From CAWGXG01 sp963826505 (GTDB lineage: Bacteria; Chloroflexota; Anaerolineae; Aggregatilineales; Aggregatilineaceae), in contig CAWGXG010000008.1 of NCBI GenBank assembly GCA_963826505.1, positions 992,001-1,056,000 of the forward strand: a stretch of DNA of 64,000 bases. The letters run 5' to 3'. The notes under the pieces are model-generated. The model made no database searches. It was given only the letters and a program-made list of their open reading frames with translations, and had not been told where the DNA came from. Both the position numbers and the translations under genes were made by a program. Of the stretch, positions 61,792 through 64,000 are shown piece by piece; the stretch's first letter is position 1; the number at the start of each line of letters is the position of its first letter.

Positions 61792-61990
61792 TCTGCGTCG
61801 GAAATCCGCGTAATCGATAGTATTTCCCCCTGGGCCGTGATTTGGATTCCCTGCATTTTCCCAAGATGTGCATGCTCAGAATTTGTGTATACTAACTTAC
61901 AGGAGACAAACCTCTGCATTCATTCGTTCTGCTGATTCCCCACAGCACCACGCTATCGGAATCATGTAGGTTGTGTCAGGAGGGGATTTT

Positions 61991-63535
61991 ATGGTTCGCA
62001 CTACGCGCATCTTCATCTTAACCGCACTTATAGCCATGCTGGCAGCTGCTCCGTCATTAGGTGCATTCTCGGGCACGTCCACAGTAGCATTCGCCCAGGG
62101 AGGCCCCACCGTTGTGGTGAATACTGGGGCTCTGCATGTCCGCAGCGGGCCGTCCTTCAACACGTCGGTGCTGGGCACAGTGCCCGGCGGTACAGAACTC
62201 TCGGTCACCGGGCGCAATGCCAATGGCGTCTGGTGGCGTGTAAGCTCGCCCTTTGGCACCGGTTGGGTCCGCGACGATTACGTCGTCTTCCGCGGCCAGA
62301 TCGACGCTGTGCCTATCGTCAGCGAGCCTGTTGGAACGCCTGAAACGCCGATGGTCGTCACGCAAGGAATCTCTACCATCATCTACAGCAACCCCAACCG
62401 CGAATCGTTCGTCCTCGGCGTCGTGTCATCTGGCACGATCATGACTGTGCTCGGTGGCCTACCAGACGAAAGTTGGTGGCAAGTTCAGACGACAATGGGC
62501 GTGGGCTGGGTAGAAACACAGGCTGTAGCGTTCCGCGGTGATACGGCCCTTGTACCTCGCTCAGGTGACCCCGGTCCGTCCTTCAAAGGTCCAGCCGTGC
62601 GCGTTAACGCTGATTCCGCTGCGCTATCTGTGCCCGGCGGCAGCGCCGTGAGTGCCCTCGCGGCGGGTTCAACCCTATCCGCCATAGGACGCACCGCCGA
62701 CAACACGTGGTGGCAGGTCACGGGCGGCTTTGGGTCCGGGTGGATACCGGTCAGCAACGTAAGCGTTCTGGGCAACATCAGCGGACTGCCCGTCGCCTCT
62801 CAAGTTACCATTTCTGGACCAGGCTACACCGGGGCGTCTTTCGCGATGGCGCTCGTGGCGATTGATCGCAAACTTGCCTACAACAGCAACTCATCCGAAA
62901 TGGATCCGACCTGGGACGCGCGTCTGGGAGATACTCTCAGCGTGATCGCTCGTTCGCCGAACGGACTGTGGCTTCAGGTCATTAAAGGCGATTACACCGG
63001 CTGGATGGATTTCAGCGGCCTGACTCTTCAAGGCACCATGGCCGGAATTCCTATCGTTAACACGCACCCGCCTGTCGCCAACGTCGCGATCGTTAACACC
63101 CACCGGCTCTTCATTCGCAGCGGTCCAGGTGTCGAATATCAATCTCTGACCTCTGTTTCCGGCGGCACAACCTTGTCGGTCACGGGCGTCCATCCCACGC
63201 TCCCCTGGCTCCGTGTCCAGGGCGATTACGGCACCGGTTGGGTACGCATAATGTACATCATCTTCCGGGGCAACTGGGACGCTGTGCCGCTGGTGACCGA
63301 TCCGGTCGGCGGTCTCGAAATGCCGCTTGCCATCGTCGGCACGCCCCACCATGTGTACAGCCAGCCCGCGTGGGATATGCCCGCGGGCACCATCCAACCC
63401 GATCTCTATACCATCGTGGGTCGTACGCGCGATTTCCAATGGGCGCTCATTCAAACGCCTCTGGGCGAGGTCTGGATTAGCTTTGGGGAAATCGAGATTC
63501 GCGGTATCGTGGAAAACGCACCCGTTCGTGGATAA
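61991..63535 (+). CDS. Secreted protein of about six bacterial SH3-like repeats
   Basis: 514 aa from ATG 61991, preceded by AGGAGGGG. The frame opens six codons earlier at 61973, but that overlaps the ribosome-binding site. A signal peptide (about 1-35, ending near TVAFAQ) is followed by six SH3b-like units. Units 1 and 5 are canonical (ALHVRSGPSFNTSVLGTV; RLFIRSGPGVEYQSLTSV). Units 2-4 and 6 lack the RxGPG turn but keep the DxxWWQV...GTGW core, as if diverging. It probably binds cell-wall or surface ligands. It is paralogous in design to the SH3b protein at 21.9 kb. Confidence 0.9.
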   Translation: MVRTTRIFILTALIAMLAAAPSLGAFSGTSTVAFAQGGPTVVVNTGALHVRSGPSFNTSVLGTVPGGTELSVTGRNANGVWWRVSSPFGTGWVRDDYVVFRGQIDAVPIVSEPVGTPETPMVVTQGISTIIYSNPNRESFVLGVVSSGTIMTVLGGLPDESWWQVQTTMGVGWVETQAVAFRGDTALVPRSGDPGPSFKGPAVRVNADSAALSVPGGSAVSALAAGSTLSAIGRTADNTWWQVTGGFGSGWIPVSNVSVLGNISGLPVASQVTISGPGYTGASFAMALVAIDRKLAYNSNSSEMDPTWDARLGDTLSVIARSPNGLWLQVIKGDYTGWMDFSGLTLQGTMAGIPIVNTHPPVANVAIVNTHRLFIRSGPGVEYQSLTSVSGGTTLSVTGVHPTLPWLRVQGDYGTGWVRIMYIIFRGNWDAVPLVTDPVGGLEMPLAIVGTPHHVYSQPAWDMPAGTIQPDLYTIVGRTRDFQWALIQTPLGEVWISFGEIEIRGIVENAPVRG

Positions 63536-63555
63536 ACACGTTGCTCAGCAAATCA

Positions 63556-63579
63556 GGGGCAGGATGTGCACCCTGCCCC
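63556..63579. terminator. Hairpin between convergent genes
   Basis: GGGGCAGG and CCTGCCCC form an 8-bp stem with an 8-nt loop. Poor U-tracts in both directions. Confidence 0.5.
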
Positions 63580-63586
63580 ACTTAGC

Positions 63587-64000
63587 TCATTCGTAACGCA
63601 GCACGTTCATTGGTTTTTCCGCTGCCGCGCTCCACGCCGAAAGCGTCGCCGCAGCGATCGCCACGACGATCGACATCAGCACCAACCACCCCAGCGTGCT
63701 GAATTCGATCGTGTTCTTCAGTTCCGATGGGTTACGGCTTGCCAGCACCAGGATGACGGTGATCAGAAAACCCACTCCCCCACCAATTAGCCCAGCGAAC
63801 AGACCGATAAGCCCGTTCTCGATCATCAACATGCTGAGCACGCGCCGCCCCTTCAAACCCACCGCCTTCATTACGCCGATCTGTCTGCGACGTTCTTGTG
63901 TTGCCAGCGCTACCGTATTCGCGATGATCGCGGTTCCGGCCATCAACGCCAACCATGCCACAAGCGTCGGAATGGCCTTAAGCTGATTCAAGAGATTCTG
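63587..64000 (-). CDS. FtsX-like ABC permease, C-terminal part (cut by window edge)
   Basis: The frame stays open to the right edge; about 138 codons are visible. It shows the last part of a MacB/LolE/FtsX-type permease: transmembrane helix about 8-30 (TLVAWLALMAGTAIIANTVA), the conserved cytoplasmic loop ATQERRRQIGVMKAVGLKGR, two more transmembrane segments (GLFAGLIGGGVGFLITVIL; GWLVLMSIVVAIAAATLSAW) and the terminal AEKPMNVLRYE. It probably works with an ABC ATPase in efflux or lipid/protein export. The partner would be outside the window. It is convergent with the SH3b gene. Confidence 0.88.
   Translation of the reverse strand, partial: QNLLNQLKAIPTLVAWLALMAGTAIIANTVALATQERRRQIGVMKAVGLKGRRVLSMLMIENGLIGLFAGLIGGGVGFLITVILVLASRNPSELKNTIEFSTLGWLVLMSIVVAIAAATLSAWSAAAEKPMNVLRYE

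Noticed and set aside
1..64000. CRISPR arrays, rRNA genes and tmRNA
   Set aside because: No regularly spaced direct repeats, no rRNA-like sequence and no tmRNA-like alanine acceptor with tag frame were found.

Overview
The window looks like a chromosomal segment of a Chloroflexota bacterium, most likely Anaerolineae-like. This is inferred from gene content, not from a marker-gene tree. The indicators are very long secreted proteins of pre-peptidase C-terminal (PPC) repeats, secreted bacterial-SH3 repeat proteins, a BTAD-type regulator, a Ser/Thr kinase with extracytoplasmic TolB/PD40 repeats, an LCP protein with a Pro/Thr-rich stalk, and several conserved proteins of unknown function. Base composition is moderate (roughly half GC) and the sequence is densely coding on both strands.

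Layout. 0-4.2 kb: an edge-truncated membrane-anchored HhH protein, a BTAD regulator, tRNA-Arg(TCT) and two proteins of unknown function. 4.4-12 kb: aconitase, ribokinase, then a translationally coupled set of response regulator, 7TM-GAF-PAS histidine kinase and cobalamin adenosyltransferase. 12-21.5 kb: a lytic transglycosylase, trmFO-hflX-membrane protein, a TIR-like/tyrosine-recombinase fusion beside a gene-poor stretch, and a plsX-fabF lipid pair. 21.6-32.3 kb: tRNA-Leu(GAG), a five-repeat SH3b protein, a giant PPC-repeat gene interrupted by a frameshift, and a divergent TPR/acidic/transmembrane protein. 32.4-42.7 kb: a hybrid receiver-GAF-histidine kinase, two tandem S41 (Ctp) proteases overlapping smpB, a frameshifted STAND-NTPase/TPR gene, tRNA-Arg(TCG), trpS and a zinc-ribbon protein. 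42.8-46.6 kb: a predicted free-standing small RNA, an HDAC-family deacetylase and a Ca2+-type P-type ATPase. 46.9-55.1 kb: a DNA-repair operon (two UvrD/AddAB-like helicases, an Fe-S PD-(D/E)XK nuclease, RecJ) ending in a YigZ/IMPACT protein. 55.2-64 kb: Ser/Thr kinase, LCP protein, family 2 glycosyltransferase, sugar-type ABC ATPase, a second SH3b protein and an FtsX-like permease running off the edge.

Three long genes are each broken by a single frameshift (about 27.0, 39.84 and 50.78 kb), and hflX lacks a canonical start at its conserved N-terminus. These could be true pseudogenes, programmed events or base-level sequence errors, and need read-level checking before any biological reading. 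The most unusual observations are the TIR-like domain fused to an apparently catalytically complete tyrosine recombinase, with an inverted repeat in its own promoter; a two-hairpin C-rich small RNA candidate with a near-consensus promoter and its own terminator; and the three-polypeptide helicase-helicase-nuclease cassette coupled to recJ.
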